A stretch of DNA of 64,000 nucleotides from Rhodobacter sp. NTK016B (GTDB taxonomy: Bacteria; Pseudomonadota; Alphaproteobacteria; Rhodobacterales; Rhodobacteraceae), in NCBI RefSeq assembly GCF_017303295.1, contig NZ_JAFKOK010000003.1:248001-312000 (forward strand), in the 5' to 3' direction. This document shows, one piece after another, positions 1-7,600 of the stretch. The notes under the pieces were generated by a model, which was not told where the DNA came from, did no database searches, and was given only the letters and a program-made list of their open reading frames with translations. Each line of letters begins with the position of its first letter. The stretch's first letter is position 1. A program made the position numbers and the translations under genes.

Positions 1-88
1 GGTACTGCAAGATTATGCAAAGAGCACACAGCTGGGCCGTGATATCGACATAATGACCCCACGCCAGCTTGCGACCAGAGGAGGCTAA
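1..88 (+). CDS. 3' end of an unrecognised upstream gene (partial)
   Basis: An open frame enters from the left edge (codons from base 2) and ends with TAA at 86-88, giving 28 C-terminal residues that end RQLATRGG. Its last codons overlap the Shine-Dalgarno sequence of the next gene, and its stop lies one base before that gene's GTG start, so the two were probably translated as a coupled pair. The tail is too short to assign a family. Reality is inferred from the coupling geometry rather than homology. Confidence 0.5.
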   Translation, partial: VLQDYAKSTQLGRDIDIMTPRQLATRGG

Positions 89-89
89 A

Positions 90-941
90 GTGGCCGACGA
101 CAAGCAAAGGGCTGAACTGCTGCCTGCCGATGCCTTGAAAGGCAAGCGCTTAGGAATTTCTGTCTCGAACAGTCCGGACCTCGATCGGCTGGGCCTCACT
201 GAGACCCACTTCCGCATGACCTTGGGGGAACTCGTGCGTTCCGTAGTCATCGCGGGCGGCGACCTCTATTACGGTGGCCACTTGCAGCCCGAAGGTATCA
301 CGACTTTTCTCATCGAAGAACTTCATCGCTATGGTCGCCGTGACAGGCCTCTGAAAGTTTGCTTGGCTTGGAGCATTCATCGATCTATGAGCAAGGAACA
401 GATCGCCGAACAGAAAGACTTCCTTGGCCTCTTTGGTGAGATCCACTTCTTGGACAACGATGGGGCTCGCCTGGAGGGCCCTCTGAATGAGCAGCCAGTA
501 AGCGAGTTCCCTGCCGAGGAAAGGGCCAAGGCACTCAGCGGCTTGCGCAATTACATGGCAAAAAACACCGACGCCCGCATTGTGATTGGTGGAAAACGCG
601 ATGGTTTTGAAGGCGCTATGCCTGGCATCGTAGAAGAAGTCTTGCTCTCACTTGAAAGTAAACAGCCTGTTTTCTTGGCGGGTGGGTTCGGCGGCGCTAC
701 GGTGGACATTATCCGCGTTCTCCGTCCTGGAAGTGCAGAATGGTTTCCTTTGAGCCCAGAGCCAAAAAATGATTCCCGCTTACTGGATAGTCTTGAACGG
801 GTTGCAGAAGCTGCCACGCGGATGGAATGGGATGTTTTGGAGAATGGCCTGAGTGAAGAAGAGAATAACCTCCTCGCAGCCTCATATCGGCCAAGCGAAA
901 TCGCAGCTCTCGTAGGGCGCGGACTCGGGAAAGTTCTATAA
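90..941 (+). CDS. SLOG-domain protein (putative nucleotide-signal sensor)
   Basis: The 283-residue soluble protein resembles SLOG/Rossmann-like proteins. It has an N-terminal strand-loop KGKRLGISVSNSPDL, a glycine-rich SVVIAGGDLYYGGHLQPEG segment, and a later RIVIGGKRDGFEG ... PVFLAGGFGGATVD region resembling the LOG/SLOG ligand pocket. SLOG domains bind NAD-derived or nucleotide second messengers and occur in Thoeris ThsA and many conflict systems. GTG at 90 is chosen because AGAGGAGG at 77-84 lies five bases upstream; an in-frame TTG at 69 has no such site. It is coupled to the preceding partial gene. Two TIR genes lie 1 kb away beyond an IS remnant, so a role in TIR signalling is plausible but inferred. 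Family call is by eye; no catalytic residue can be assigned. Confidence 0.6.
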   Translation: MADDKQRAELLPADALKGKRLGISVSNSPDLDRLGLTETHFRMTLGELVRSVVIAGGDLYYGGHLQPEGITTFLIEELHRYGRRDRPLKVCLAWSIHRSMSKEQIAEQKDFLGLFGEIHFLDNDGARLEGPLNEQPVSEFPAEERAKALSGLRNYMAKNTDARIVIGGKRDGFEGAMPGIVEEVLLSLESKQPVFLAGGFGGATVDIIRVLRPGSAEWFPLSPEPKNDSRLLDSLERVAEAATRMEWDVLENGLSEEENNLLAASYRPSEIAALVGRGLGKVL

Positions 942-1014
942 GACTGACGTTTCCTTAAGATATATGCTTCGCTTCGAATGATGGGCGTCAAACATGTCAA
1001 GGAACACTTGACTC

Positions 1015-1896
1015 GGCTCAGGACCCATTTTTTTGGTTGGACGCTCGTGATTCATCGCTCGAAAACGAGTGGTGACCAGGTCAGATCTTTTCTGGTTGAG
1101 CGATGCGCAGATGGCGCGTCTCGAGCCTTACTTTCCGAAGTCGCACGGCAAGCCCCGGATCGATGACCGGCGGGTTCTGAGTGGCATTATCTTCATAAAT
1201 CGCAACGGCTTGCGTTGCCACAACGCCCCAAGGGAGTATGGCCCCCACAAGACACTCTACAACCGCTGGAAACGATGGAGCGATAAAGGCGTCTTCGCCC
1301 GGATCATGGCGGGGCTGGCCGCTGAGCACGTCGAGGAGACGACTGTGATGATCCCCTCTCGGGACATCATTTCGTGATGCACTGCCGGGCAGTGGACGCC
1401 ACCCATCTGAAGGCCCATCGCACGGCGTCCAGCCTGGGCGTTAATAAGGGGGGCGTGGACGCCTGATTGGCCGACCCAAGGGCGGCATGAATACTAAGCT
1501 GCACGCCATCTGCGACAGCCGCGTTCGGCCCATCGACCTGTTCCTGACAGCCGGTCCCGTCAGCGACTATATCGGGGCGCGTGCGCTCGTCAGCCGGCTG
1601 CCCAACGTGAAGTGGCTTCTCGGAGATCGCGGCTACAATGCCGACTGGTTCAGAGAAGCCTTGCAGGACAAGAAGATACGTCCTTACATCCCGGGCCGGA
1701 AGAAACGGAAGACGCCCATCCGGCATGACCAGCGGCGGTACAAGCGCCGTAGTCGCATCGAGATCATGTTCGCCAGGCTCAAGGACTAGTGGCGTGTTGT
1801 GACACGCTACGACCGATGCCCGAAGACCTTCTTCTTGGCGATCGCACTCGCCGCAACCGTTATTTTCTGGTTGTGAGTGGGAACAAGTCCTGAGCC
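1015..1896 (+). mobile_element. IS5-family (IS427-like) insertion sequence, decayed
   Basis: The 882-bp element is bounded by imperfect inverted repeats: GGCTCAGGAC at 1015-1024 and its exact complement GTCCTGAGCC at 1887-1896, with partial similarity continuing inward. It encloses a single degenerate IS427-type DDE transposase reading frame. The size fits the IS427 group. No convincing target duplication is visible at the outer edges. It separates the SLOG gene from the TIR pair. Confidence 0.75.
1069..1876 (+). pseudogene. IS427-type transposase, frameshifted and interrupted
   Basis: The N-terminal part (1069-1377) reads RSDLFWLSDAQMARLEPYFP, then the conserved GPHKTLYNRWKRW block, and goes out of frame after TVMI. 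The expected DATHLKAHRTASSL block is readable at about 1391-1430 in another phase. From 1487 the third phase gives NTKLHAICDS, LLGDRGYNADWF and RRYKRRSRIEIMF, then a premature TAG at 1787-1789. The remaining RYDRCPKTFFLAIALAATVIFWL-type tail is in frame after it and ends at 1876. At least two frame changes and a nonsense codon mean no full transposase can be made, unless programmed frameshifting plus readthrough is assumed. Confidence 0.8.
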
Positions 1897-1910
1897 TTGT
1901 TTCGACAACT

Positions 1911-2462
1911 TCACCGTGCAAGCCATTGCGCAAGAGCGCTTGCCGTGTTTTTGCGTCGATCCCATACCATCCATTCTTCTTTCTCTTTTCCTCGGAATTT
2001 TCGCCAGGCCACGTGGTCATATAGTCCCAGATACTCCCAATTGGTCCAGCTGTCGTTCATGGTATCTTCCAACACGGGAAAGATCGCGATGTTGTCAAAA
2101 GATTTATTCCCATCGGCGACGCCCAACTCCCAAGGCACCCATCGGCTATCCTTGCTGTTCTCCGTGGCCAAGAGGACAAATTTTTTCGACTGTTGAATTC
2201 GATTTTTCAGCTTAGCAGCCGTATCTTTACTCGTGTACGGGGGCAGGCTAGAATCCTTTTTGTCGATGTAGACCGTAGCTCCATGGTTCTCCAGGACGCG
2301 AATAACGCCGGGCAAAATGTCTTGATCTTTGCTGGAGTGAGATAAAAAGGTGGTGCCACTTGGGGACCGTTCTTCGGCCCGTTTTCTGATGTTGGTCCGC
2401 TCTTGCAGGGAGAGATTTTCCGTGAAGCCACGAAATTGGGAGCGCGTGAAGAAATTGGCCAA
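1911..2462 (-). CDS. TIR-domain protein
   Basis: The 183-residue protein has a short N-terminal extension followed by a TIR domain: strand A with box 1 FLSHSSKD at about 39-46, the ATVYIDKKDSSLPPYTSK loop, FVLLATENSKDS, and the WVPWEL motif whose Glu112 matches the catalytic glutamate of NAD-consuming TIRs. Prokaryotic TIRs of this type cleave NAD+ or make cyclic ADP-ribose isomers. TTG is taken as start: AGAAGG lies about ten bases upstream and no ATG or GTG exists before the upstream in-frame stop. It follows the ThsB-like gene by 40 bases on the same strand. Its stop is 15 bases from the IS end, so the IS did not cut it. Confidence 0.85.
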   Translation of the reverse strand: MANFFTRSQFRGFTENLSLQERTNIRKRAEERSPSGTTFLSHSSKDQDILPGVIRVLENHGATVYIDKKDSSLPPYTSKDTAAKLKNRIQQSKKFVLLATENSKDSRWVPWELGVADGNKSFDNIAIFPVLEDTMNDSWTNWEYLGLYDHVAWRKFRGKEKEEWMVWDRRKNTASALAQWLAR

Positions 2463-2502
2463 AACAGCGAAACCTTCTTGGAAATGCGATGCGAACTAAA
2501 GT

Positions 2503-3126
2503 TCACGCAAGCGTTGTATTGTAGTTCTTGCGGCGCATTGGCAGCGAGAGATCATATTCATTGGTGCGCCCCACTTTGGCCGTGGCATCAACCAAGAACT
2601 TAAGATTTTCCGGTTGATTCTCGATTCGGTGCCACGGTACAACTGACATCGCCACACCCGGTTTTATCAGGTTTGCGATGATCCGCTCGGGCAGATGTGG
2701 ATGCCGCTCTCGCTGCTCTGCCTTGGTTTCGATCGCGGTCCAACCACTTGTATAGTCTGGGTAAATGGCGTCTTTCTCACCAGGAAGCGCTGCAACCCAA
2801 TGATTGCTGTTAGTCGAGGGTAATTCGACCACCAAAATGCCGGACCTCTTGTTCAGAAGACCGTCGATCATCGAAGATTTCAACTCCCAATCGATGTGCT
2901 TACGAAAGCGTGTTTCTGTTCCACAAAGCAGGATGGTGACTTGGGTATCGCGCAAATACCCATCACGGATAACCCGCCGAATGGCCTCACTCGTTAGACT
3001 CTCCTCTATATCGCCAATCACGACGGACCCATCTTCGAAGGCATGATGGTAGTTCGCCAGATACGCGAGGTGATCCCGGTAATGTTGGTCGTTGGCGTGA
3101 TGATAGCTTACAAATGCTTTGGTCAT
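2503..3126 (-). CDS. ThsB-like TIR-domain protein (Thoeris-type sensor)
   Basis: The 207-residue protein begins TKAFVSYHHANDQHYRDHL, typical of the ThsB/DUF1863 TIR-like family. Next come a segment ending LRDTQVTILLCGTET and the FRKHIDWEL motif, in which Glu81 sits where the catalytic Glu is expected. The C-terminal half (HWVAALPGEKDAIYPDYTSGW and onward) also fits ThsB proteins, which synthesise a cyclic ADP-ribose signal upon phage infection and activate ThsA. ATG at 3124-3126 is preferred because AGGAG lies eight bases upstream; the in-frame TTG two codons earlier is too close to that site. It is the first gene of a two-TIR operon. No SIR2-SLOG ThsA is visible; the 90-941 SLOG gene is a candidate partner only by proximity. 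Confidence 0.8.
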   Translation of the reverse strand: MTKAFVSYHHANDQHYRDHLAYLANYHHAFEDGSVVIGDIEESLTSEAIRRVIRDGYLRDTQVTILLCGTETRFRKHIDWELKSSMIDGLLNKRSGILVVELPSTNSNHWVAALPGEKDAIYPDYTSGWTAIETKAEQRERHPHLPERIIANLIKPGVAMSVVPWHRIENQPENLKFLVDATAKVGRTNEYDLSLPMRRKNYNTTLA

Positions 3127-3435
3127 GTTCAAATCTCCTGACGGAACACTAGAGGATCAGATTGAAGAGCGGCACAACCTGACCAGACGAAGCGGTGACA
3201 GATTTTAACGGTCACTGCTACACCCACTGAAATTGATGCTGCTGGAGTGCAGGCAAAGTTCGGTAGCGTGAAAATAAACCGTAAGCTATGCATCCGCAGC
3301 GGAGTTTCGTTTCCTGCCCTTCGCGCCAAAGCCTAGCGCATAGATGCTTTTTCAAAGCGGGGACAAGTCGTGCGAGTGACGCGACGGGTGCTTGCTGCCG
3401 CCATACCACTGCGCTGCATAACGGGCGCAGAGTTT
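3127..3435. other. 309-bp gap upstream of the TIR operon
   Basis: The stretch separates the 3' end of the metallophosphoesterase gene from the ThsB-like gene and must contain the promoter of the TIR operon. Short open frames exist on both strands, but none has a recognisable domain, a good ribosome site or consistent codon bias. I see no RNA gene or repeat here. Confidence 0.5.
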
Positions 3436-3996
3436 TCAACTTAGTTCGTTCCCGTGCTCCACATCGTGCCAGTGCTTGTTCAGGGGCAGTTTCGCGGCCC
3501 GAGTTATGATGTCGGAAACCTGCACTCGACGGAAGTCCCACTGGTCGACGCCGACGTTCACGCTGTTACGTGAGCCAGGCCATTGATCGTGAACATGGCC
3601 GAAGAGCTGCAAGGCACCCCGCCGAGCGCCGTTCCATGTGATCATCGGGTAGTGGCATAGGACGAGGCTTTGATCGCCGTCCTTGATCTCTGCCATGTAC
3701 TCGGTGCTGGCCCAAGGCAGCGAAATCACCGCTTCATCATCGTGGTTGCCGATGATCAGGTGCTTGCGCCCAGGGAGGCTGTGAAACCAGCTCTCGAACT
3801 GGGCTGTATCCTCGGCGCGTCCGAACGCGAAATCCCCCAGAATCCACAGGTCATCGTCATGACGGACGCAGGCCTGGAAGTTTGCGATCAACGCGGCGTT
3901 CATCTCGGCTGTCGAGGCAAACGGGCGCTTGCAGAAGTCGATTATGCGATGATGGCCGAAGTGCAGGTCGGCCGAATACCAGTTGGCCAAATGCAT
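3436..3996 (-). CDS. calcineurin-like metallophosphoesterase
   Basis: The 186-residue cytosolic enzyme has the full motif set of a small metallophosphoesterase: SADLHFGH near the N-terminus, DLWILGDFAFG, HLIIGNHDDE, LCHYPMITW and LFGHVHDQW. These ligate a two-metal centre that hydrolyses phosphate mono- or diesters. It resembles the short YfcE-like or bacteriophage-type group rather than UDP-diacylglucosamine hydrolases. The ATG at 3996 has GGAGG only two bases upstream; the TTG two codons later has ideal eight-base spacing and may be the true start. It lies next to the TIR operon and is divergent from the transposon, so a nucleotide-signal-degrading role in the island is possible but not shown. 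Confidence 0.85.
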   Translation of the reverse strand: MHLANWYSADLHFGHHRIIDFCKRPFASTAEMNAALIANFQACVRHDDDLWILGDFAFGRAEDTAQFESWFHSLPGRKHLIIGNHDDEAVISLPWASTEYMAEIKDGDQSLVLCHYPMITWNGARRGALQLFGHVHDQWPGSRNSVNVGVDQWDFRRVQVSDIITRAAKLPLNKHWHDVEHGNELS

Positions 3997-4162
3997 GCCC
4001 TCCGCTTTCGTCTGAATCCGTCCCAGACATTGGCATGTGACTGCACAAAAGCCGAGGACCTCTTTTTGTGTGGCGCAGGGTTCCCGGTGCTGTTTGAAAC
4101 CTTCTTTCCTCCGCCAATGTCCAATGTGAAATCGCCATCTGACATTCCAAAGGTAATGTAGG

Positions 4163-4167
4163 TTAAG
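4163..4167. repeat. left copy of 5-bp target-site duplication (TTAAG)
   Basis: TTAAG directly precedes the TGTCA terminus at 4168 and recurs directly after the TGACA terminus at 10574-10578 (copy at 10579-10583). A five-base duplication is what Tn7-family transposition produces. Confidence 0.75.
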
Positions 4168-4311
4168 TGTCAGAACTAATTGAGACTTCTCGGGTGAAAG
4201 TCCTCATATTCCCCTTGCAAGCTGCTCTGGGACGTTCCTAGAATCGGTTCAGGTCGGGAAAGCGAGCCCGGCTTGATCAGAAACGTTTGTTCCCACTGAA
4301 GGCTGCAAGAT
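4168..4311 (+). repeat. left transposon end (tnsA side)
   Basis: This non-coding segment runs from the TGTCA tip to the HTH gene. GTTCCTAG at 4234-4241 is shared with the opposite end in the same inward orientation. By analogy with Tn7, the tnsA-proximal end corresponds to the 'right' end and should hold several TnsB sites; I cannot delimit them individually. Confidence 0.6.
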
Positions 4312-4548
4312 ATGGACGCAGACAAAATGCGCCAGCAGATCGTGAAGCTGCATCTCGGGATGTCCGGGACGACGATCACGGAGCTTGCTGAGAGTATCGG
4401 ATACAGTCGACCTGCGGTGTCGAACGTGTTGGCCGGTAGGAAGAGATCGCCGCGGATCGAAGCGGCAATCGCCGAGCGCACTGGGTTTCGCGCAGACGAC
4501 CTGTGGCCTGCTGCCGGTGTAAGAAAAAAGGGAGGTCAGAAGGGATGA
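4312..4548 (+). CDS. Ner/Nlp-like helix-turn-helix regulator
   Basis: The 78-residue protein has a single HTH: TTITELAESIGYSRPAVSNVLAG is the helix-turn-helix, followed by SPRIEAAIAERTGFRADDLWP, the tail typical of Mu Ner and related Nlp-type repressors. Such proteins bind DNA near transposase promoters and limit transposition. It lies between the transposon tip and tnsA, 182 bases ahead of tnsA in the same direction, so control of the tns operon is likely. The start ATG has a weak AAGG upstream. Confidence 0.75.
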   Translation: MDADKMRQQIVKLHLGMSGTTITELAESIGYSRPAVSNVLAGRKRSPRIEAAIAERTGFRADDLWPAAGVRKKGGQKG

Positions 4549-4564
4549 TCTAGAAAAGAGAAAA

Positions 4565-4589
4565 GCCCCGAGAGCGGACTCTCAAGGGC
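4565..4589 (+). terminator. hairpin after the HTH gene, possible terminator
   Basis: GCCC...GAGAG-CGGA-CTCTC...GGGC forms an interrupted stem 16 bases after the HTH stop. No clear T-run follows, so function as an intrinsic terminator is uncertain. Confidence 0.35.
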
Positions 4590-4658
4590 CTTCATGTCGA
4601 TTGGTAGCCGACAATCCGAAGGTCTCTCGATTCCCCTCAAAAGTCAAGTCTGGCGGCC

Positions 4659-4672
4659 GGGTCACCTGACCC
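4659..4672. promoter_or_regulatory. 14-bp palindrome upstream of tnsA (possible operator)
   Basis: GGGTCACCTGACCC is a perfect inverted repeat about 60 bases ahead of tnsA and downstream of the Ner-like gene. It is the most symmetrical sequence in this 180-bp leader and a natural candidate site for the adjacent HTH protein. No binding evidence is available. Confidence 0.4.
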
Positions 4673-4730
4673 GATCGGTCGTGCTCGGCCGTCTTCCATT
4701 ATTCGACAAGAGGATCGTGAGCGGTTCACC

Positions 4731-5450
4731 GTGGTTAGTATGACCCACGGCCGATCCCGCACGCTAAAAAACATGGAAAAAGAAATCTTCGTGGCCCCCC
4801 GGGCCAGCCGTTCGACGCGGAACCTTTCGGAACGCTCGAAGGCGCGAACCTATGTAGAGACAGGCGCTTTCCGACCTTATGGCGGTGAGAGCCAGAAAGT
4901 GAAATTCGACAGCCTTGGTGAGTTCGACGCTTTTGTCACGATCACCGCCATCTATCCCGTCGCTGACATGGTAGAGCAACCTCCAGCCATCGAGTACGTC
5001 GACGCAGAGGGTCGACCCAGACGCAAAGTGATCGACCAGGTCTATACCTTTACTGACGGAACCACGTTTGCCACCGAGGTGAAACCTGCGGCACGCGCCA
5101 TGGCCCAGAACCTTGAAGAGCAGCTGAGCTTTGTGGCGGCGGCCATGCCGCCAGAGTTCGCCGAGACCTTGGTTCTGATCACCGAGGATAATTACGACCA
5201 GTGGGAAGCCCTGAATGCGCGTCGCCTCTTGGCGTACAGGCGGGAAGACGATCCGGAAGCCGCGTCTATCATTGCTGGCTTGGCAGCCGAGCTTGAGCTG
5301 CCGGCTACCATCCGCGAGCTGATCGCGCAGGCTGACATCGGGGGGAGGGCATGGCCTGAGGTCTTCAAGGCTATCTATGCTGGTGTGCTGCGGCCGCTTG
5401 AGGACGGCATCATCGACCTCGAGATGCTGGTCGAAGGAGGCTTGAAATGA
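4731..5450 (+). CDS. tnsA: TnsA-like transposon endonuclease
   Basis: The 239-residue protein has the restriction-endonuclease-like core of TnsA, which cleaves the 5' strands at the transposon ends. Likely catalytic residues are Glu64 (SLGEFDAF), Asp102 (VIDQVYTF) and the EVK pair Glu116/Lys118 (FATEVKPAA). TnsA works in a heteromeric transposase with TnsB, whose gene starts within its stop codon (ATGA overlap). Start is uncertain: GTG at 4731, ATG at 4740 and ATG at 4773 are all in frame, and none has a strong ribosome site. Family length is about 220-270 residues, so all fit. Presence of TnsA implies cut-and-paste rather than cointegrate transposition. Confidence 0.85.
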   Translation: MVSMTHGRSRTLKNMEKEIFVAPRASRSTRNLSERSKARTYVETGAFRPYGGESQKVKFDSLGEFDAFVTITAIYPVADMVEQPPAIEYVDAEGRPRRKVIDQVYTFTDGTTFATEVKPAARAMAQNLEEQLSFVAAAMPPEFAETLVLITEDNYDQWEALNARRLLAYRREDDPEAASIIAGLAAELELPATIRELIAQADIGGRAWPEVFKAIYAGVLRPLEDGIIDLEMLVEGGLK

Positions 5451-7600
5451 ACGAGATCATTCGTCTGGAGCCATACTCGCAAATCCGCCACGGCGGCATA
5501 GCCAGCTTGGTCGTCGACCAGGGGCCCTTGGGGGTTACCGTCACGCGCGAAGTTGATGGAAATGTTGCTTTTGATGAGCTGACCTATGATGAGATCAACG
5601 ATGGCCTAAGGACGGGTCATATCGTTATACAGGACGGCTACCACAGCGAGGAGGCGGCGCGACAGCGAACCAAGTTCGGAGAGCAGGTCGTCTCCCAGTT
5701 GCCGCGCAAGCAACGCGGGAAGGTATTCTTCCGGCAGACATGGTGCGATTTCTTTCTAGATGCCGAGGCGCGCGAAGAAACCGGGCGGGATTGGAGGGAC
5801 GTCGACGCTTGGATTCTCAAGGTCGCCCCGCAGATAGAGAAGCATATCCCTCAACCCGAAGGGCCTGCCCAGAAACGCAAGTATTGCGGCAAGAAACGAT
5901 CGCGAAACGAAATCGACCCGCCAAGCTCGTCGGCCCTATTGCGATGGGTGCGAAAGTACCAGGATGCAGGGCGTTCCGTTCTGGCGCTTATCGATAAGAG
6001 GCACTTGGCCGGTCGTACAAAGGTGAAGTTCGGCCCAGAGAGCGCGGCACTGCTGCGGAAGTGCGCAGATCGATATGCCAGCTTCAAACGACCCTCCAAG
6101 AAAAGTGTCATTCGGCAGACAAAGCGGGCGTTTCGGCTGGCCAATGCCTTTCGGGTAGACCGCGGCCAACCGGCTTTGGAAGTGCCGTCCGACAGTACCG
6201 TCTACAGGGAGATCAACCGTCTCGAGCCCTATTACGTCATGTGCCAGCGTCAGGGGCTGGAGGCGGCCAACAGGCATTTTGCAATCATCGGAGAGGGCCT
6301 CAACGTCCTGCGTCCCGGAGAGCGGCTCGAGGTTGATGAGTGGAAGGTCGATCTGATCACCTTTTTCGCGGAAGCCGGCGTGTTCGGGCATCTGACCGAA
6401 GAACAGATCAAGACGTTGCCGAAGGGGCGACGCTGGATCTATGTGGTGATCGATGTCCGAACGCGGCTGATCCTCTCGGTGAAGGTATGTGCTGCCCCCA
6501 ACACTGAAGACGCGATTGCCGCGTTGGACCTTGCCACGCGCGACAAGACTGAGTTGGCAAAGCTCTTTGGGTGCAAACTGCCCTATTGGCCGGGGACTGG
6601 GTTCGAGACCGTTGCCTCTGATCAGGGCGTTGCCTTTGCGAACTTCGACTTCCGGGCTGCTGTGACTGACCTGCGTGGTACGGTCATGTTTCCTCCCGCG
6701 GGCGTGCCCAAGTTGCGTGGGCATGTCGAACGGTGTTTCCGGACCTTCGGTGTGGATCTGATGCAGTGCCTGAGTGCGCGCACGTATTCGAACATCGTCG
6801 AAAAGGGCGACTTCGAACCTGAAGACTATGCGGCGCTTGCCGACGACGAGCTGACACGGATCTTGGTGCGCTTCGTTCTCGACGTGTACAACAACAAGCC
6901 ACATGGAGGCCTTGGTGGACAGACGCCGCTGAATTGTTGGCGGGAGCTGTGCTCGACGGTCGGAAAACCTCGGCAACCGGGCCGGTTCGAGCGCCTGGGT
7001 GCGTTCGGCCGGAAGTATACCCGGACCATTTCCGGGCGCGGTGTTCGATTTGCAGGTATCTTCTACACCTGCCAGGCGGTGGAGGACTACTTCCTCTCCA
7101 ACCCTGATCTTGAAGTCGAAATCCGGGTAGATCATGAAGACCTGGGGCTGATTGAGGTTCACCTTGATGGTGTATGGGTCGTGGCGCGCACCCGCGCAAA
7201 GGGGTTCGACGGCCTGTCTCTGGATCTTTGGACAGAAGCCTGCACCAACCTGCGGCGGCGTTTCGAGGCAGAGGCGGAGCTGACTCAAGATGTCATTGAT
7301 CAGGCTCTGGCCGATTTTTCGGAAGAGGATCGCGCAGCCTCACAACGGCTCGGTATTTCCGCTCTCGCGCCGACACGGGCCGACGTCGAGCGTAATCGGA
7401 AACAGCTTTGGCTTGGTCTGGAGGTCGTTGCCGGACACTCTCCTGCGGTTTCCAGAAAGAAGCGTGGGCTGCTGTCCGGCGTGATCCCCAAAGCCGAAAA
7501 CGCGCTTCCGGCACCCCTGACCGTTCTTTCATCGGAAGAGGACGTGGCCAGTACCCCTTCCTCCCAACGCCCGCGGTGGCGCATGGAGGAGGGTGAATGA
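5447..7600 (+). CDS. tnsB: TnsB-like DDE transposase
   Basis: The 717-residue protein carries an N-terminal HTH-rich DNA-binding region, an rve (retroviral integrase-like) catalytic core and a Mu-transposase-type C-terminal beta-barrel. The catalytic triad is readable as Asp297 (LEVDEWKVD), Asp392 (VASDQGVAF) and Glu428 (LRGHVERCF). It binds the repeated end sites and performs 3' strand cleavage and joining. The C-terminal tail would contact TnsC. It overlaps tnsA and tnsC by four bases each, consistent with one translationally coupled operon. It is intact with no internal stops. Confidence 0.92.
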   Translation: MNEIIRLEPYSQIRHGGIASLVVDQGPLGVTVTREVDGNVAFDELTYDEINDGLRTGHIVIQDGYHSEEAARQRTKFGEQVVSQLPRKQRGKVFFRQTWCDFFLDAEAREETGRDWRDVDAWILKVAPQIEKHIPQPEGPAQKRKYCGKKRSRNEIDPPSSSALLRWVRKYQDAGRSVLALIDKRHLAGRTKVKFGPESAALLRKCADRYASFKRPSKKSVIRQTKRAFRLANAFRVDRGQPALEVPSDSTVYREINRLEPYYVMCQRQGLEAANRHFAIIGEGLNVLRPGERLEVDEWKVDLITFFAEAGVFGHLTEEQIKTLPKGRRWIYVVIDVRTRLILSVKVCAAPNTEDAIAALDLATRDKTELAKLFGCKLPYWPGTGFETVASDQGVAFANFDFRAAVTDLRGTVMFPPAGVPKLRGHVERCFRTFGVDLMQCLSARTYSNIVEKGDFEPEDYAALADDELTRILVRFVLDVYNNKPHGGLGGQTPLNCWRELCSTVGKPRQPGRFERLGAFGRKYTRTISGRGVRFAGIFYTCQAVEDYFLSNPDLEVEIRVDHEDLGLIEVHLDGVWVVARTRAKGFDGLSLDLWTEACTNLRRRFEAEAELTQDVIDQALADFSEEDRAASQRLGISALAPTRADVERNRKQLWLGLEVVAGHSPAVSRKKRGLLSGVIPKAENALPAPLTVLSSEEDVASTPSSQRPRWRMEEGE

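Noticed and set aside
5936-7288. 450-codon minus-strand frame inside the transposon
   Set aside because: Antisense to tnsB, whose DDE motifs are clear.
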